NCBI RefSeq assembly: GCF_014050145.1
Contig: NZ_JACFYF010000010.1
Location: 62,001 to 126,000, forward strand
DNA from: Vibrio marinisediminis
GTDB taxonomy: Bacteria > Pseudomonadota > Gammaproteobacteria > Enterobacterales > Vibrionaceae
DNA: 64,000 nt
Reading direction: 5' to 3'
Shown: positions 26,026-34,955 of the stretch, piece after piece
Position numbering within the stretch: the first letter of the stretch is position 1
How the letters are laid out: each line of letters begins with the position of its first letter
Made by a program: the position numbers and the translations under genes
Notes under the pieces: generated by a model
Databases searched by the model: none
What the model was told of the DNA's origin: nothing
Seen by the model: only the letters and a program-made list of their open reading frames with translations

Positions 26026-27921
26026 ATGGTAGGAGAGTGGGGGCATTTTGCTCTTATTTGGGTTGTTGTTTCAAGTTCAGTGAGTGCGGTTTATTACGCT
26101 TGGCAGAAGCAACAAAAATTAGTTCAACCACTCTCTTTATCCAACATCGCAAGGCTGAATGGTTTATTGGCGTCATTAAGCCTTATTTTATTGGCGGTTT
26201 TGTTCGTTCAAGACCAGTTTCAATATGACTATGTGGCGTCGCACTCTAACGTTGCATTGCCTATCTATTTTAAAGTCGCCGCCGTGTGGGGGGGGCATCA
26301 AGGCTCGATGCTATTTTGGGTCTTTACCTTATCGTTATGGTCGGCGCTTATTTCGTTGAAAAAGGGGCATGAGCGGCGTTTTGTTCAAGACGTATTATGG
26401 GTAATGATGCTGTTTGTCGCCGCGTTTGGCTGGTTTACGCTGATTGCTTCCAATCCTTTTGTATTTTCACCATCAATCGTAGAGCAAGGGCGTGATCTTA
26501 ACCCCATGCTGCAAGATATTGGTTTGATCTTCCATCCACCTCTTCTCTATTTAGGTTATATCGGTTTCTCTACTGTATTTGCTTTTGCTCTAGCCGCATT
26601 AATGAACCCGACTGAAAGTGAACAATGGATCCGAATGTGCCTACCATGGGCACTATCAGCATGGTTTTGTCTCACGGTGGGGATTTTGGTGGGCTCTTGG
26701 TGGGCATACAACGAATTGGGCTGGGGTGGGTGGTGGTTTTGGGACCCGGTTGAAAATGCCTCATTACTTCCTTGGTTAACAGGGACGGCTCTACTGCATG
26801 CAATGGTCGCGGTAAGACGCAATCAACAGATGCAATTGTGGGCGTTGACGCTTGCACTTATTACGTTTTGCTTAAGCATCTTAGGTACCTTTATTGTTCG
26901 CTCTGGCATTTTGACTTCAGTTCATGCGTTTGCCGTTGATCCGAATAAGGGCATCGCTCTGCTCTTGATCCTTGCTTGCGCAATGTCGGCAGGTTTTGTA
27001 TTGCTGATCAGCCGTGCTGACTCAATAAAGAGTCGGGCGATAGAATCACTACTTAGTCGAAGTTATCTGATTTTATTGGCGTTGGGGTTATTGTCAGTTG
27101 CAACGTTAACAGTGTTGCTTGGCACGTTTTACCCGATGATTTATCAAATGCTTGGGTTTGGTCAGGTCTCTGTAGGAGCCCCCTATTTCAATACCTTGTT
27201 TCTGCCTTTAACGGTGCTTGTTCTCGGGACTATGGGGATGGTGCCGTTTGTAAAAAGCCACTCAGGGGTGAGTGCATCATGGCGCTTTATTGGCGTTTTG
27301 TTTGCGCTTAGCACCTTGGTAGGCTGGGGGGTTTATACCTTACAAGTGAATGCTGTCAGTTTTACCACCTTACTAGTGTGGGGAGTGGCAAGTTGGGTGG
27401 TAATAGGGCATCTATATTGGGTGGCACGTCATCGAAAAATTACTTTTATGATTTTGGCGCATATCGGTTTAGCAGTAAGCGCCGTGGGTGCCGTGATGAA
27501 TTCGCAGCACTCTTATGAAATGAATAAAAAAATGTCACCAGGAACCTCAATCCAAGTGGCTGAGTGGCAAGTCGATTATTTAGAAACTAATTGGTATGTA
27601 GGCGGTAACTATACCGCTCAGCAAGGCGTCGTGCAGTTTAGCCAAGGTGAACGAACATTTGTTCTAACACCTGAGCGTCGCCATTATCCTGTTCGTGTGA
27701 TGAACATGAGTGAGCCAGCAATTCACAGTACTTGGTTCGGCGATTATTATCTAACACTTGGACCTAGAGTCAGTGCAGGGGCTTACGCAGTTAAGATTCA
27801 ATACAAAGCGTATATAAACTGGGTTTGGTTGGGCGTGTTAATTGCGGCTTGCGGAGCCTTGCTCGCTTTACTACCCGGTTATCAAATCAAGGAGTGCGAT
27901 TATGTGGCTAAGCAAGCATAA
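26026..27921 (+). CDS. nrfE: Heme lyase subunit NrfE (CcmF family)
   Basis: CcmF-like membrane protein which with NrfF and NrfG attaches heme to the CxxCK motif of NrfA. The 631 residues have many membrane helices and the tryptophan-rich heme-handling WWD domain (WAYNELGWGGWWFWDPVENASLLPW, about residues 225-250), plus conserved histidines (VWGGHQGSMLFW; FHPPLLYLGYIG). It sits in the nrf operon, not in a ccm cluster, which supports the NrfE assignment over CcmF. It overlaps the next gene by 20 bp. Confidence 0.94.
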   Translation: MVGEWGHFALIWVVVSSSVSAVYYAWQKQQKLVQPLSLSNIARLNGLLASLSLILLAVLFVQDQFQYDYVASHSNVALPIYFKVAAVWGGHQGSMLFWVFTLSLWSALISLKKGHERRFVQDVLWVMMLFVAAFGWFTLIASNPFVFSPSIVEQGRDLNPMLQDIGLIFHPPLLYLGYIGFSTVFAFALAALMNPTESEQWIRMCLPWALSAWFCLTVGILVGSWWAYNELGWGGWWFWDPVENASLLPWLTGTALLHAMVAVRRNQQMQLWALTLALITFCLSILGTFIVRSGILTSVHAFAVDPNKGIALLLILACAMSAGFVLLISRADSIKSRAIESLLSRSYLILLALGLLSVATLTVLLGTFYPMIYQMLGFGQVSVGAPYFNTLFLPLTVLVLGTMGMVPFVKSHSGVSASWRFIGVLFALSTLVGWGVYTLQVNAVSFTTLLVWGVASWVVIGHLYWVARHRKITFMILAHIGLAVSAVGAVMNSQHSYEMNKKMSPGTSIQVAEWQVDYLETNWYVGGNYTAQQGVVQFSQGERTFVLTPERRHYPVRVMNMSEPAIHSTWFGDYYLTLGPRVSAGAYAVKIQYKAYINWVWLGVLIAACGALLALLPGYQIKECDYVAKQA

Positions 27922-28432
27922 AATTGCTGTTTTTATTGTGGGTTTAGCAGCGTTTATTGCTTTGCTATTGCTGGGGGTACAGACACAACAATTTGGACCA
28001 CAAACACAACCGACAGTAAGGCAATTTCCCACACAACAACTGTCGACCTTAATCAAACAACAGCCGACAACGGCTCAAGATCTTTTCCAGCAAGAGTATC
28101 AAATCGTAAATGTCTGGGCTTCATGGTGTGGTATTTGTCGAACTGAACATCAATTCCTTCATCAACTCGCTAAGCAAGGCGTACCTATCGTGGGGTTAAA
28201 CTACCGAGATCAACGCCCTCAAGCATTACGTTATTTAACCGAGTTGGGAAACCCGTACCAAGCGGTAATCTATGACCCTCAAGGAAATTTGTCGATTGAT
28301 CTGGGAGTGGTTGGCACGCCAGAAACCTATCTCGTCAATCAAAATGGCGATATCGTTTATAAATACAGCGGCTTGTTAGATGAGAAGAGCTGGAAGGCGT
28401 TTTTTGCGCACTATTTTGCGAGTGTGGGGTAA
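27902..28432 (+). CDS. DsbE/CcmG-like periplasmic thioredoxin of the nrf operon
   Basis: Membrane-anchored thiol-disulfide reductase predicted to keep apocytochrome cysteines reduced for heme ligation. The 176 residues begin MWLSKHKIAVFIVGLAAFIALLLLG (anchor). The thioredoxin domain has WASWCGICRTE, so the active site is CGIC rather than the CPTC/CEPC common in CcmG, and a cis-Pro region VVGTPETYLV. It lies between nrfE and nrfF with a 20-bp overlap and a 4-bp gap, so it is dedicated to this system. The start is chosen at the ATG after GGAGTGCG. Confidence 0.9.
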   Translation: MWLSKHKIAVFIVGLAAFIALLLLGVQTQQFGPQTQPTVRQFPTQQLSTLIKQQPTTAQDLFQQEYQIVNVWASWCGICRTEHQFLHQLAKQGVPIVGLNYRDQRPQALRYLTELGNPYQAVIYDPQGNLSIDLGVVGTPETYLVNQNGDIVYKYSGLLDEKSWKAFFAHYFASVG

Positions 28433-28436
28433 TTCA

Positions 28437-28871
28437 ATGCGGTGGTTATGGGGTATTTTGTTATTGATGAGCTCTGTTGTATTGGCAGAGTCTACACAAA
28501 TATTTGTTGATTCAAGTGATGCTCAAAAAACACAGGTCGAATTGTTTGAGTTTACTTCACCTGAAATGCAGCAACAGGCGATCGCCTTAGCCAAGTCGCT
28601 ACGCTGCCCACAATGTCAAAACCAAAACCTCATTGAGTCAAATTCGCCGATTGCACTGGATTTACGGTTGATTGTTTTTGAAATGAAAAATCAAGGGCAA
28701 AGTGATCAACAGGTGATCGATTACATGACGGCGAGGTATGGTGAATTTGTTCGCTATAAGCCAGAGTTTTCTTTACGTAATGCCATTCTTTGGGGGTTAC
28801 CTGTGGTCGTTTTGCTGTTGTTTATTTTGCGTAGCGCCCTGCAGATCACCCGTCGAAATTCCAATAGCTAA
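28437..28871 (+). CDS. nrfF: Heme lyase subunit NrfF (CcmH family)
   Basis: Periplasmic membrane-anchored thiol oxidoreductase of the NrfEFG heme lyase. From the ATG at 28437 it has 144 residues: a signal peptide (RWLWGILLLMSSVVLAES), the CcmH motif LRCPQCQNQNLIESNSPIALDLR (redox LRCxxC pair) and a C-terminal membrane helix (AILWGLPVVVLLLFILRSAL). Last gene of the nrf operon; no strong terminator follows, only an AT-rich dyad TTTCTAAA..TTTAGAAA at about 28889-28922. Confidence 0.93.
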   Translation: MRWLWGILLLMSSVVLAESTQIFVDSSDAQKTQVELFEFTSPEMQQQAIALAKSLRCPQCQNQNLIESNSPIALDLRLIVFEMKNQGQSDQQVIDYMTARYGEFVRYKPEFSLRNAILWGLPVVVLLLFILRSALQITRRNSNS

Positions 28872-28981
28872 TTCTTCATAACTTAGTTTTCTAAATGGAT
28901 AGTGAAATAGTGCTTTAGAAAGCAAAGTGAATTGTTATAGAGTGACGGCAATCTTTTCTGCAATTCAATAAGTCCTGTCTC

Positions 28982-29446
28982 GTGCTTTACTCAATAGAAC
29001 AATATGACAAAAATGGTTTCCTTCATGCGCCTAAGTGGCTTTGGCTAGGCTGGATGCTGCTCGCCAAAGCATGGGTCGTGTTTGTCGTTGCTGGGGCAAG
29101 CCGTGACAGTGGTGCTACGATATTAAGTTATGTTTATCCAGACCACGATATGCTCTACCTTGGATTGGCGATGGGCTTACCGAGTATCGTCTTGATGTGG
29201 TTGATCAGTTTGCGTTCGCCTGAACGTCGCTGGGTGGCAAAAATTGTCTCTTGGGGTAAACCGATAACTTTGATGGCGACTGCAAGCCAATTAATTCAAA
29301 GTGGTTACCATGTCTATCTGCAAGCTGGGGCTTTTAGCTGGACCAATGGCGTGATCATGTTGGCGTTGCTGTGGTTTGCCATTTATGTATGCAAGAGTAA
29401 AACCGTCAGAGATTGTTTTAAAATAAATGAAACTAGTGGCAAGTGA
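28982..29446 (+). CDS. DUF2919 membrane protein (YfeZ-like)
   Basis: 154-residue inner-membrane protein of unknown function with about four hydrophobic helices (WLWLGWMLLAKAWVVFVVAG; MLYLGLAMGLPSIVLMWLI; NGVIMLALLWFAIYVC). The N-terminal YDKNGFLHAPKWLWLGW fits DUF2919. The start is a GTG at 28982 without a strong Shine-Dalgarno, so the exact start is less sure. In E. coli yfeZ is near yfeX, as here. Confidence 0.78.
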   Translation: MLYSIEQYDKNGFLHAPKWLWLGWMLLAKAWVVFVVAGASRDSGATILSYVYPDHDMLYLGLAMGLPSIVLMWLISLRSPERRWVAKIVSWGKPITLMATASQLIQSGYHVYLQAGAFSWTNGVIMLALLWFAIYVCKSKTVRDCFKINETSGK

Positions 29447-29514
29447 TCATAATCAATACTCGGTAAAAAATAATGGCTACACTGAGCAAAATTAAAATAA
29501 TGAGGAGCAAATAA

Positions 29515-30417
29515 ATGTCATACCCTCAAACGGCTATCCTTCCAGAAGCGGAACCGTTCGCACATTACACGCAACTAAAAGTGCGTCAAAATGCACCACA
29601 AGTGTTGGCGCAATTACAAGCCTTGCCAGCACTTGTTGCTGAACTTAATCAACAACAACCAGAAGCAAAATTGACGTTATCAATTGCTTTTACGCATAGT
29701 TTCTGGAGCCAGCTAAACCAAACCATGCCAGAGGAATTGATTGAATTTCCTCAATTGGGTGAAGGCGATATCGTTGCGCCAACTACGGATGTTGACGTGT
29801 TGGTTCACTTGCATTCTAACCGTCATGATTTGCACTTTTACGTGATGCGTAAGCTGTTGGGCGAGATTGCTGACGACGTCATCGTGGTTGATGAAACTGC
29901 AGGATTCCGCTACCTAGATGCGCGTGATATGACGATGTTTATTGACGGTACAGAGAATCCGAAAGAAGCGGTACGCCAAGAAGTTGCGATTATCCCTGAA
30001 GGTGAATTTGTTGGCGGCAGCTATGTCATGGTGCAACGCTTCATTCATAATCTACCAGCATGGAATCGCTTGAATGTCGCAGCACAAGAAAAAGTGATTG
30101 GGCGTACTAAACCTGACTCTATCGAATTGGACGACGTTCCGGCAGCTTCGCACGTTGGTCGTGTAGATATTAAAGAAGAAGGCAAAGGTCTGAAGATTGT
30201 TCGTCATAGCTTGCCTTACGGCACTGTGAGCGGTGAGCATGGTCTACTGTTTATTGCTTACTGTAATAAACTGCATAACTTTAAGACCATGCTTGAAAGC
30301 ATGTATGGTGAGACAGATGGTAAAACTGACCAACTTCTACGCTTTACGCATGCGGTCACTGGTGCTTATTTCTTTGCTCCAAGTAGTGAGATGCTACAAA
30401 AACTCGCACTGAAATAA
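29515..30417 (+). CDS. yfeX: Dyp-type heme peroxidase YfeX
   Basis: Cytoplasmic dye-decolourising peroxidase; in E. coli YfeX oxidises porphyrinogens and was also proposed to release iron from heme. 300 residues. The catalytic distal Asp144 lies in the family motif MFIDGTENP, the proximal heme ligand His213 in ASHVGRVDI and the distal Arg230 in IVRHSLPYGTVS. A good Shine-Dalgarno (GAGGAG) precedes the ATG. No encapsulin gene is nearby. It ends at a strong terminator. Confidence 0.95.
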   Translation: MSYPQTAILPEAEPFAHYTQLKVRQNAPQVLAQLQALPALVAELNQQQPEAKLTLSIAFTHSFWSQLNQTMPEELIEFPQLGEGDIVAPTTDVDVLVHLHSNRHDLHFYVMRKLLGEIADDVIVVDETAGFRYLDARDMTMFIDGTENPKEAVRQEVAIIPEGEFVGGSYVMVQRFIHNLPAWNRLNVAAQEKVIGRTKPDSIELDDVPAASHVGRVDIKEEGKGLKIVRHSLPYGTVSGEHGLLFIAYCNKLHNFKTMLESMYGETDGKTDQLLRFTHAVTGAYFFAPSSEMLQKLALK

Positions 30418-30434
30418 CCTGATTGTTATACCGA

Positions 30435-30467
30435 AAGCCGAGCACATGGATGCTCGGCTTTTGTTTT
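30435..30467 (+). terminator. Terminator after yfeX
   Basis: AAGCCGAGCA (30435-30444), loop CATGGA, TGCTCGGCTT (30451-30460), then a T-rich tract. It separates yfeX from the flagellar locus. Confidence 0.92.
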
Positions 30468-30482
30468 TTAAATCAAAATCCT

Positions 30483-30508
30483 TAAAGTTCTCCTGCAATT
30501 GCCGATAA
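30483..30508 (+). promoter_or_regulatory. Sigma-28-type promoter of the first flagellin gene
   Basis: TAAAG (30483-30487), 13-nt spacer, GCCGATAA (30501-30508): both boxes perfect, spacer one base shorter than the FliA norm. 32 bp before the start codon. Confidence 0.75.
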
Positions 30509-30539
30509 AGAAGTAACCACTTATTAGGCTATCTGTTTT

Positions 30540-31673
30540 ATGACCATTACAGTTAATACCAATGTCTCAGCAATGACTGCGCAGCGCCACTTGAGCAATG
30601 CGACACATTTGTTGAACCAATCTATGGAGAGACTTTCTTCAGGGAGCCGTATTAACAGCGCTAAAGATGATGCCGCAGGTTTACAGATTTCCAATCGTCT
30701 TGAAAGCCAAATGAGTGGCTTAAATGTTGCGATGCGTAATGCCAATGATGGTATTTCCATAATGCAAACCGCTGAAGGGGCATTAAAAGAAACCACCAAT
30801 ATCATGCAGCGTATGCGTGACTTGTCATTGCAGTCTGCCAATGGTGCAAATAGCGCTTCTGAGCGACAGGCATTGCAAGAAGAAATGGGTGCTTTGAATG
30901 ATGAATTGAACAGAATTGCTGAAACTACCTCCTTTGGTGGTCGAAAATTACTCAACGGTTCGTTTAAAGACGCTTCTTTTCAGATCGGTGCAAGTTCCGG
31001 TGAAGCGGTACAAGTCACCTTAAAAAATATGCGAACAGATACACTCTCGATGGGCGGCTTTAGTTATATCGCAGCAGCAAAGGCGGGCTCTGATTGGGTG
31101 GTTGGTAGTGGGCAGCAACAGCTTAATATGAGCTATACCAATGCCATGGGTGAGTTAGAGAATATTCAAATCAAAGCCAAGCAGGGTGATGATGTTGAAG
31201 AGCTTGCCACCTACATTAATGGGCAAACCGACAAAGTGTCTGCTTCTGTTAATGAAGAGGGGCAATTGCAAATCTACATGGCGGGGAGCGAGACCGCAGG
31301 AACAATCAGCTTTTCTGGCAGTTTAGCTAATCAACTCAATATGAGTGTGAGTGGTTATGAGGCTGTGGACAGCCTTGATATAACCGATGCGGGGGGAGCG
31401 CAAACCGCAGTGTCTGTTATTGATACAGCCTTAAAATTTGTCGATAGTCATCGTGCTGAACTAGGGGCAATGCAGAACCGTTTTGGTCATGCAATTAATA
31501 ACCTAGGCAACATCAATGAGAATTTGGCAGCCTCAAATAGCCGAATTAAAGATACGGATTATGCTAAAGAAACTACTCAACTGGTTAAGCAGCAAATTTT
31601 GCAACAAGTGAGTACGTCTATTCTTGCTCAAGCCAAGCAACAACCTAATCTCGCGTTGACTCTACTCGGCTAG
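30540..31673 (+). CDS. Polar flagellin, first of three (flaF/flaE position)
   Basis: Filament subunit exported by the flagellar type III system. 377 residues with conserved D0/D1 ends ([20 protein letters not shown]... and [30 protein letters not shown]) around a variable centre. It differs most from the other two copies and uses the least biased codons (many AAT, GAT, ATT). Its start lacks a good Shine-Dalgarno, so low expression is likely. By position it corresponds to flaF of V. parahaemolyticus or flaE of V. cholerae; paralogue naming varies, so no symbol is given. Confidence 0.95.
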   Translation: MTITVNTNVSAMTAQRHLSNATHLLNQSMERLSSGSRINSAKDDAAGLQISNRLESQMSGLNVAMRNANDGISIMQTAEGALKETTNIMQRMRDLSLQSANGANSASERQALQEEMGALNDELNRIAETTSFGGRKLLNGSFKDASFQIGASSGEAVQVTLKNMRTDTLSMGGFSYIAAAKAGSDWVVGSGQQQLNMSYTNAMGELENIQIKAKQGDDVEELATYINGQTDKVSASVNEEGQLQIYMAGSETAGTISFSGSLANQLNMSVSGYEAVDSLDITDAGGAQTAVSVIDTALKFVDSHRAELGAMQNRFGHAINNLGNINENLAASNSRIKDTDYAKETTQLVKQQILQQVSTSILAQAKQQPNLALTLLG

Positions 31674-31808
31674 ATTTTAAAAAAGAAAAATGTATCGACC
31701 TTCAACCAACGAACTTTAGTAAAAAAAGTTATTTTTTTCTGCTTTTATCCATTTAGTCACACTATTCCCCCCAAACGTCTTTTTATCAAAAAAAACTTAA
31801 ATTTTTTC

Positions 31809-31835
31809 TAAAGGTTTTCGAACTAGCGCCGTTAA
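31809..31835 (+). promoter_or_regulatory. Sigma-28-type promoter of the second flagellin gene
   Basis: TAAAG (31809-31813), 14-nt spacer, GCCGTTAA (31828-31835). Consensus spacing. About 82 bp before the start codon, leaving a leader with CGGAAA repeats. Confidence 0.8.
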
Positions 31836-31917
31836 TAAAAGTAACTTTGAGAGAACTACTTGGTTTTCCGAGACGTCGGAAACCGGAAACATCGGAAAAT
31901 CAATTGGAGAAACCACC

Positions 31918-33051
31918 ATGGCAGTGAATGTAAATACTAACGTTTCAGCAATGACAGCTCAGCGTTACCTAAACCAAGCAACTAGCTCACAACAGACTTC
32001 AATGGAACGTCTATCGTCTGGTTCTAAAATCAACAGTGCAAAAGACGATGCAGCTGGTCTACAAATCTCAAACCGCCTTAATGTACAAAGCCGCGGTCTA
32101 GATGTAGCGGTACGTAACGCTAACGACGGTATCTCTATCGCTCAGACCGCTGAAGGCGCAATGAACGAAACAACAAACATTCTGCAACGTATGCGTGACC
32201 TATCGCTACAGTCTTCAAACGGCTCTAACTCTAAATCAGAGCGTGTAGCAATCCAGGAAGAAGTAACAGCGCTAAACGACGAACTAAACCGTATTGCAGA
32301 AACGACATCATTTGGTGGTAACAAACTGCTAAATGGTACGTTCACTACTAAATCAATGCAGATCGGTGCTGACAACGGTGAAGCAGTAATGCTAACACTA
32401 AACGACATGCGCAGTGACAATGCAGGCATGGGCGGTACTAGCTACATTGCAACAAAAGCAAAAGAGCCTTCATGGACAGTTGATTCTGCTGCAAACGCAC
32501 TAGATATCACGCTAACAGATGTTGATGGCACAGCTCAAACAATTAATATCGTTGCTAAAGAAGGTGATGATATCGAAGAGCTAGCAACTTACATCAATGG
32601 TCAAACTGATATGGTAAAAGCATCAGTTGACGAAGAAGGTAAACTTCAAGTTTACGCTGATAACAACAAAGTAGATGGCGCAGTAACATTTGCAGGCTCA
32701 CTAGCTGGTGAACTAACAATGGGTGCTGGCGTTGCGAAAACAGTTGATAATATCGACGTAACAACAGTAGGTGGTTCTCAAGAATCAGTGGCGGTAATCG
32801 ATTCAGCACTTAAGTATGTTGATAGCCACCGTGCAGAGCTTGGTGCTTTCCAAAACCGCTTTGAACACGCAATTAACAACCTAGATAACATCAACGAAAA
32901 CGTTAATGCATCTAAGAGCCGTATCAAAGATACAGACTTTGCGAAAGAAACAACTGCACTGACTAAGTCGCAAATTCTTTCTCAAGCTTCAAGCTCAATT
33001 TTGGCTCAAGCAAAACAAGCGCCAAACTCAGCACTAAGCCTACTAGGCTAA
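31918..33051 (+). CDS. Polar flagellin, second of three (flaB/flaD position)
   Basis: 377-residue flagellin with typical N- and C-terminal helices ([54 protein letters not shown]). It has the strongest codon bias of the three (AAC, ATC, CGT, CTA dominate) and a GGAG Shine-Dalgarno 8 bp before ATG. It has a consensus sigma-28 promoter with a structured leader and two consecutive terminators. All of this suggests it is the most highly expressed flagellin of this array. Positional equivalent: flaB (V. parahaemolyticus) or flaD (V. cholerae). Confidence 0.96.
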
Positions 33052-33066
33052 TTGTTAGAGTGAATG

Positions 33067-33094
33067 AAAAAATCCAGCTTCGGCTGGATTTTTT
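33067..33094 (+). terminator. Terminator 1 after the second flagellin gene
   Basis: ATCCAGC (33072-33078), UUCG tetraloop, GCTGGAT (33083-33089), with A5/T6 flanks. 15 bp after the stop. Confidence 0.93.
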
Positions 33095-33118
33095 GTTTTT
33101 GTAACGAGCAAATATTGC

Positions 33119-33151
33119 ACGTGAGATCTGGAGAGGTCTCACGTTTTTTTT
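33119..33151 (+). terminator. Terminator 2 after the second flagellin gene
   Basis: ACGTGAGA (33119-33126), 10-nt loop, TCTCACGT (33137-33144), then T-run. A second hairpin 25 bp after the first, insulating the next flagellin promoter. Confidence 0.8.
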
Positions 33152-33191
33152 ACTAAATGGAGAGTTTAGGAAAAAAAGATAAGTTTTCTCT

Positions 33192-33218
33192 AAAGGTTAT
33201 ATTTTGTTAGCCGTTAAA
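33192..33218 (+). promoter_or_regulatory. Sigma-28-type promoter of the third flagellin gene
   Basis: TAAAG (33192-33196), 14-nt spacer, GCCGTTAA (33211-33218). About 78 bp before the start. Confidence 0.8.
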
Positions 33219-33296
33219 GGGCTGAGAGAAATGATATGCATTGAAGTGAGGTGAGAGACACGGATATGCATGCCCTAATGCCTAAGGAGATCAATT

Positions 33297-34430
33297 ATGG
33301 CAATCAACGTAAACACGAATGTGTCTGCGATGACAGCACAACGCTATGTCAACAATGCTACCGATGGTATGCAGAAGTCGATGGAACGTTTGTCGTCTGG
33401 CTACAAAATCAACAGTGCAAAAGATGATGCAGCGGGTCTGCAAATCTCAAACCGTTTGACGTCTCAAAGTCGCGGTTTAGATATGGCAGTAAAAAATGCC
33501 AACGATGGCATTTCGATTTCGCAAACAGCAGAAGGTGCAATGAATGAAACCACCAACATTCTGCAACGTATGCGCGACCTTGCATTGCAATCATCAAATG
33601 GTTCGAACTCACGTTCAGAGCGTGTTGCAATTCAAGAAGAAGTCACAGCACTTAACGATGAATTAAATCGTATTGCAGAGACAACTTCTTTTGGTGGTAA
33701 CAAACTCTTGAATGGTCAATTTGGTAGTAAATCTTTCCAAATAGGTTCGAGTTCTGGTGAAGCAGTTCAACTGAGCATGGGTAATATGCGTTCAGATACT
33801 GCTGATATGGGTGGTAAATCTTACGTAGCAGCTACGGGTAAAGCCGCTGATTGGCGTGTGGATTCCAGCGCTACTGATATCACACTGGATTACACTGATG
33901 TGCATGGTGCGGCTAAATCTTTAACCATCAACGCCAAAGAGGGCGATGACATTGAGCAACTAGCGACCTACATAAACGGTCAAAGTGAAGATGTTAAAGC
34001 TTCGGTTGGTGAAGACGGTAAGATGCAAGTGTTCGCCGCAACTAACAAAGTGGATGGTGACGTCACTATCGCTGGTGCTCTAGGGACTGATCTAGGCTTT
34101 GCTGCGGCGAAAGAAGTGACGGTTGCTGATGTTGATGTTACGACTGTTGCTGGTTCACAGCTTGCTGTGTCGGTAATTGACGGTGCACTAAAGTCAGTTG
34201 ATAGCCAACGTGCCTCACTGGGTGCATTCCAAAACCGTTTTGGACATGCAATTAACAACCTAGAAAATATCAACGAGAACGTCAACGCTTCGCGTGGTCG
34301 TATTCGTGATACGGACTACGCTAAAGAAACGACCCAAATGACGAAATCGCAGATTCTGCAGCAAGCGAGTACGTCAGTATTGGCGCAAGCGAAGCAGAGT
34401 CCAACAGCTGCATTGAGCCTTTTGGGTTAA
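33297..34430 (+). CDS. Polar flagellin, third of three (flaA/flaB position)
   Basis: 377-residue flagellin ([22 protein letters not shown]...; [30 protein letters not shown]). Codon bias is intermediate between the other two. AAGGAG stands 8 bp before the ATG. No hairpin terminator with a U-tract follows, so its message may run into flaG-fliD. Positional equivalent: flaA (V. parahaemolyticus) or flaB (V. cholerae). In the central region it is closer to the second flagellin than to the first. Confidence 0.95.
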   Translation: MAINVNTNVSAMTAQRYVNNATDGMQKSMERLSSGYKINSAKDDAAGLQISNRLTSQSRGLDMAVKNANDGISISQTAEGAMNETTNILQRMRDLALQSSNGSNSRSERVAIQEEVTALNDELNRIAETTSFGGNKLLNGQFGSKSFQIGSSSGEAVQLSMGNMRSDTADMGGKSYVAATGKAADWRVDSSATDITLDYTDVHGAAKSLTINAKEGDDIEQLATYINGQSEDVKASVGEDGKMQVFAATNKVDGDVTIAGALGTDLGFAAAKEVTVADVDVTTVAGSQLAVSVIDGALKSVDSQRASLGAFQNRFGHAINNLENINENVNASRGRIRDTDYAKETTQMTKSQILQQASTSVLAQAKQSPTAALSLLG

Positions 34431-34504
34431 GGCAAACAATGCCGAGCCGATTAGGTAAATAAGCGTGAAATGTTGTTTACCTATGAGGTGGAAGGGAGAT
34501 TGTT

Positions 34505-34933
34505 ATGGAAATACCATCCTACGCGTCGAACATCCAGTCTTATGGCTCACAAAGTGGCACTAAAATTGCTTCGGAATATGATAACCCGCAAGGTGTTTCC
34601 TTACCTTCGAAGAGAGATGTGGCATCAGAAATAGACCAGTTAACCTCACGTGGGATTGAACAGGCGATGGAAGTTGTGCAAGCAAAGCAGAAACTTTCAG
34701 AGCAAGAGCGAGAGAAAGCGGTAGAGCAGATGAACGAGTTTATCTCCTCTATCAAAACTGGTTTATCGTTTCGGATTGATGAACAATCTGGGCGAGATGT
34801 TGTAACTATTTACGAAGAGAGTACTGGCGAAATTATTCGGCAGATACCCGATGAAGAAATGCTAGAAGTCTTGCGACGTCTTAGAGAGCAGACTGCCCGG
34901 TATTCTTCTGGGCTTTTGATCGATAAGGTGTAA
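34505..34933 (+). CDS. flaG: Flagellar protein FlaG
   Basis: 142-residue FlaG-family protein found beside fliD in polar flagellates; it influences filament length. The conserved C-terminal domain is visible (LSFRIDEQSGRDVVTIYEESTGEIIRQIPDEEMLEVLRRLREQ), after a helical region and a variable N-terminus. It lies 74 bp after the third flagellin gene and 22 bp before fliD, the usual Vibrio flaG-fliD order. Confidence 0.93.
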   Translation: MEIPSYASNIQSYGSQSGTKIASEYDNPQGVSLPSKRDVASEIDQLTSRGIEQAMEVVQAKQKLSEQEREKAVEQMNEFISSIKTGLSFRIDEQSGRDVVTIYEESTGEIIRQIPDEEMLEVLRRLREQTARYSSGLLIDKV

Positions 34934-34955
34934 TCGTATTTTTTGAGGTGATTGA

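Noticed and set aside
28380-28436. Upstream start for nrfF
   Set aside because: Would put 19 Arg-rich residues, overlapping the thioredoxin gene, ahead of a good signal peptide that starts at the ATG at 28437.
30540-34430. Repeated 377-codon units as a mobile or phase-variable array
   Set aside because: These are paralogous flagellin genes with individual promoters in the normal Vibrio position; no recombinase gene or inverted sites nearby.
34453-34482. AGGTAAA..TTTACCT hairpin between the third flagellin gene and flaG as a terminator
   Set aside because: Seven weak base pairs, 16-nt loop and no U-tract; not convincing as a terminator.
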